Assembly (NCBI GenBank): GCA_021797415.1
Contig: JAJZZT010000420.1
Coordinates: 1 to 7,343, forward strand
DNA from: Bacillota bacterium
GTDB lineage: Bacteria; Bacillota; Bacilli; Alicyclobacillales; SLC66
Direction: 5' to 3'
Length of the DNA stretch: 7,343 nt
The translations under genes and the position numbers were made by a program. The notes under the pieces were generated by a model, which saw only the letters and a list, made by a program, of their open reading frames with translations, was not told the DNA's origin and made no database searches. The first letter of the stretch is position 1; each line of letters begins with the position of its first letter. Positions 4,610-7,343 of this stretch are shown here, piece after piece.

Positions 4610-7343
4610 GTGAACTCAATGGACCCTATGGACATCCTGTTCTGCGGTGATATCTATCAGGTGCCCTTGTACAAGAGTGATGTGACAAACTGGCACGGGC
4701 ATATCCCATTCGCCTTTTTTCTCATGGCCGTTTGCCGGCCGCAGGTGTTTGTGGAACTCGGCACGCACAAGGGCGACTCATACAGTGCATTCTGCCAGGC
4801 GGTCACGGCTGCCGGAACCGACACTCGCTGTTTCGCCGTGGACACGTGGCTCGGCGATCCGCAGGCTGGATATTACGATGACCGGGTGTATCGCGATCTC
4901 CGTACATACCACGATCCCTTATATGGGCATTTCTCCACGCTGTTGCGCTGCACGTTCGATGAAGCACAACCGCAATTTGCCGACGGATCCATTGATGTCC
5001 TCCATATTGATGGCTGCCACACCTATGAGGCAGTCTGGCATGACTTTGGGAATTGGCTGGTGAAGATGAGCGACACCGGGGTCATTCTGCTGCACGATAT
5101 CGCGGTTCGAACGGACGATTTCGGCGTTTGGCGGTTATGGGACGAACTAGAAAATCAGTATCCGACACTTGCCTTCACGCACTCCAATGGACTGGGTGTC
5201 GCCGCGGTGGGCAAGGATGTGCCTCCGGGGCTAAAACCTCTTCTCATAGACAGTGAGGCGGCCAAGAAGGCTCGCAGCTTCTTTGCCTATCTCGGCGAAC
5301 TCATTCTGGAGGAGAGCCAGATGAGAGTTGATGCCGCAGACTCATCGCCTGGGACATGGAAGCAAAGTGCGGCAATTCCTTCCTGTCGTATCTACGGCGG
5401 CAGGGATGGCAGTTTCTCGGAACAGGATTCATACGCCTACCCCTTGCCGCAAGAAGGCTCCGGCGCCATGGAGGCGATCCATGCGATCAGGGAAGAATGG
5501 CACGGACTTCGCATCGATCCCGTGGACGTACCGGCGGTCATCACCAGTCCGGTTATTGAGGTGGCGCAAACGCTTGGCGGGCCATGGAAGAAGTATCCGC
5601 CGCAAGCGATGGATATGGCCGGTATCATCCCTGTTGAGGAAATGTTTCTTGTGTTGGGAGACGATCCGCAATTCATAAAAATGGACATGGTCCTGCCTGC
5701 CGGCAGCATGATCCGGGTTCGGTTTTCCTATGAGTTGCTCGGTGAGGCGGAATTACAGGCGCGTATAGCCATCGCCCTGCGCGATTATCAGGGGAAGATC
5801 ACCGCAATGGCCGCGGATCACGCGCAGGCGATGGAAGAGATGCGGACATTGGACCGCGCTGCGCAAGCGCGCCTCAGATCGCTGATCGAGGAACTCGACG
5901 GGATCAGGGAACAGTCAAGAAAGCAGGCGGAGGCGCTGGAGTCAAAAGAGAGCGCCATCGTGGATCTGAACTCGATGCTCAAGCGGCATGAATGGGAGCG
6001 ACAGGCCGTGCAGAGGGAGATCTTCCAGATGAAGGAGGAAGCTGTCCGGGCCAGAGAGGCGCTCTCCGCCATGAAAACTCAATTCGCGCACGTGCGCGAT
6101 GAGCTTGCGCTGGTCAAATCGACGCGCGGATGGCGTATGCTTGATGCATTGCGCATTCTTCGGTCACTTGCGCGCGATCCGGTCCTGGTATGGCGCAAGC
6201 TGTCGGCGAGTGTCCGGCAACTTGGCTGGTCGGCCACACTGCAACGGGTGAAGGACAAGCTTCTGCGGTCGTCTGGCTTCACCGGGGGAGTATCCTACCA
6301 CGAGTGGCAGATCCGCAGGGAGGCTGAATTTCTCACCAACAAGGGCATGGTGCGGGCTGAGATTGCCACCTGGGGTGAATGCCCCTTGGTGTCCATCGTC
6401 ATGCCCACCTACAACTCCAGGGAGGAGTGGCTGAAAGAAGCGGTGGATTCCCTGTTGGCTCAACCGTATGACAATTGGGAGTTGATCGTGACAGACGACC
6501 ACTCGCCGGATCCTGACACCCGGCGGGCGCTGGACTCGCTCGAGAATCTGGACGGGCGGATCACTGTGCTCATGAATGACCAGAACAGGGGGATCAGCGG
6601 GAATACCAACGTCGGGATTGAACGCGCCAGGGGAGAACTGCTCACCTTTTTGGACCATGATGACCTTTTGCCCCCGTGGTCCCTTTATGAGGTGGCCAAG
6701 ACTTACCGGGAGAAGAAGTTCGACGTGGCCTATTCCGATGAGGATAAGCTGAGTGAGGACGGCGTTTTTGAGGATGCCTTCTTCAAGCCGGACTACTCGC
6801 CGGATTATATCCTGTCCTGCAATTATTTCAACCATCTGACGGTGTTCCGCCGGGCGGTGCTCGACCGGACGGGACTGCTGCGCAGTGATTACGACGGCGC
6901 CCAGGACTATGATCTCGTGCTGCGCGCTTTGGAGATCAGTCACACGGTTGTGCACATCCCTGATATCCTCTATCATTGGCGGAAAGTGTCCGGTTCCACG
7001 GCGGCCGGATTTGGCGCCAAATCCTATGCGCACGAGGCGGGCCGGAAGGCTGTCGCGGCGGCCCTCGCGCGCAGGGGGGAACGGGCCGAGGTGCTGAACG
7101 TCGGGTATGCGGGGCACTACCGCGTGAGAAGAGAGCTGTCCCGGCATCCGTTGGTGTCCATCATCATCCCGATGCGCGACAAAGTCGGCATCCTGCGGGT
7201 CTGTCTTGAAAGCCTGCGCAAGAGCAGCTATACGAATACGGAAATCATCGTTGTCGACAACGGCAGCACAGATCCCGAAACGCTCGATTATCTCGGTGGA
7301 TTGACGGATTGCCGGGTGCTGCGGTATGATATCCCCTTCAACT
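4610..7343 (+). CDS. WsaE-like multidomain protein: SAM methyltransferase, coiled coil and tandem GT2 domains (3' truncated)
   Basis: 911 residues are visible with no stop; the gene continues past the right edge. Domains in order: (1) class I SAM methyltransferase (Methyltransf_24-like), about 20-205, with GHIPFAFF, motif I VELGTHKGDS at 48-57, AVDTW (D78), HIDGCHTYEAVWHDF from 132 and LLHDI (H162, D163); a metal-dependent O-methyltransferase is likely. (2) A module at about 260-378 with LRIDPVDVP at 300-308 and DDPQF at 351-355, probably beta-rich, function unknown. (3) A proline-free, heptad-like coiled coil at about 382-503, ending in STRGWR at 504-509. (4) A GT2 domain at about 592-800: SIVMPTYN, TDDHS at 628-632, DHDD at 682-685, SDED at 709-712, QDYD at 765-768 and YHWR at 788-791. 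(5) A second GT2 domain from 847, cut off after VVDNGSTDP. G. stearothermophilus WsaE likewise joins a methyltransferase to two rhamnosyltransferases, so chain extension plus end capping is inferred. The gene lies 11 bp after wzt. Confidence 0.9.
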   Translation, partial: MNSMDPMDILFCGDIYQVPLYKSDVTNWHGHIPFAFFLMAVCRPQVFVELGTHKGDSYSAFCQAVTAAGTDTRCFAVDTWLGDPQAGYYDDRVYRDLRTYHDPLYGHFSTLLRCTFDEAQPQFADGSIDVLHIDGCHTYEAVWHDFGNWLVKMSDTGVILLHDIAVRTDDFGVWRLWDELENQYPTLAFTHSNGLGVAAVGKDVPPGLKPLLIDSEAAKKARSFFAYLGELILEESQMRVDAADSSPGTWKQSAAIPSCRIYGGRDGSFSEQDSYAYPLPQEGSGAMEAIHAIREEWHGLRIDPVDVPAVITSPVIEVAQTLGGPWKKYPPQAMDMAGIIPVEEMFLVLGDDPQFIKMDMVLPAGSMIRVRFSYELLGEAELQARIAIALRDYQGKITAMAADHAQAMEEMRTLDRAAQARLRSLIEELDGIREQSRKQAEALESKESAIVDLNSMLKRHEWERQAVQREIFQMKEEAVRAREALSAMKTQFAHVRDELALVKSTRGWRMLDALRILRSLARDPVLVWRKLSASVRQLGWSATLQRVKDKLLRSSGFTGGVSYHEWQIRREAEFLTNKGMVRAEIATWGECPLVSIVMPTYNSREEWLKEAVDSLLAQPYDNWELIVTDDHSPDPDTRRALDSLENLDGRITVLMNDQNRGISGNTNVGIERARGELLTFLDHDDLLPPWSLYEVAKTYREKKFDVAYSDEDKLSEDGVFEDAFFKPDYSPDYILSCNYFNHLTVFRRAVLDRTGLLRSDYDGAQDYDLVLRALEISHTVVHIPDILYHWRKVSGSTAAGFGAKSYAHEAGRKAVAAALARRGERAEVLNVGYAGHYRVRRELSRHPLVSIIIPMRDKVGILRVCLESLRKSSYTNTEIIVVDNGSTDPETLDYLGGLTDCRVLRYDIPFN

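Noticed and set aside
3783..4619. 278-codon minus-strand open frame opposite wzt
   Set aside because: Covers the wzt signature and Walker B motifs on the other strand; no domain of its own.
6164..7147. 327-codon minus-strand open frame opposite the GT2 domain of the large protein
   Set aside because: No domain pattern is visible, and the plus strand encodes an uninterrupted, motif-rich GT2 domain.

Overview
The window is an internal piece of a plus-strand polysaccharide or glycoprotein-glycan gene cluster, and it carries an ABC-transporter-dependent pathway. Gene order is: the tail of a membrane sugar-phosphate transferase that would start the glycan on lipid (2-151), two GT2 rhamnosyltransferase-like enzymes (141-1316 and 1313-2434), the Wzm permease (2558-3334), the Wzt ATPase with an extra C-terminal domain (3336-4598), and a very large multidomain protein that runs off the right edge (4610-7343). 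That last protein has a SAM methyltransferase, a probable beta-sandwich module, a long coiled coil and two GT2 domains in tandem. The set resembles the slg (S-layer glycan) cluster of Geobacillus stearothermophilus (WsaP, WsaC, WsaD, Wzm, Wzt, WsaE) and, more distantly, the O8/O9a O-antigen system of E. coli.

Layout: genes overlap or nearly touch (11-bp overlap, ATGA overlap, then gaps of 123, 1 and 11 bp), so this reads as an operon. The only real intergenic space is 2435-2557, with a 12-bp direct repeat, weak promoter-like boxes and a strong Shine-Dalgarno in front of a TTG start. The two GT2 genes before it are very GC-rich and carry low-complexity in-frame expansions (a perfect 22-bp palindrome, a hairpin, 12-bp repeats and a 60-bp tandem duplication). 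The permease gene after it is clearly more AT-rich. The cluster therefore looks like a mosaic.

Likely joint working (inference): the sugar transferase makes a lipid-PP-sugar, the two GT2 enzymes add adaptor sugars, and the GT domains of the large protein polymerise the chain. Its methyltransferase caps the non-reducing end, and the coiled coil may set chain length. The Wzt C-terminal domain then recognises the finished end, and Wzm/Wzt exports the chain. In a Gram-positive host it would be joined to an S-layer or wall protein; in a Gram-negative host, to lipid A.

Organism: good AGGAGG-type ribosome binding sites, TTG and GTG starts, and the slg-like gene order point to a moderately GC-rich Firmicute (Paenibacillaceae or Alicyclobacillaceae-like). 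This is a guess. No rRNA or other phylogenetic marker is present, and the methyltransferase-GT fusion family also occurs in proteobacteria. No tRNA, rRNA, CRISPR, insertion sequence or convincing terminator was seen.
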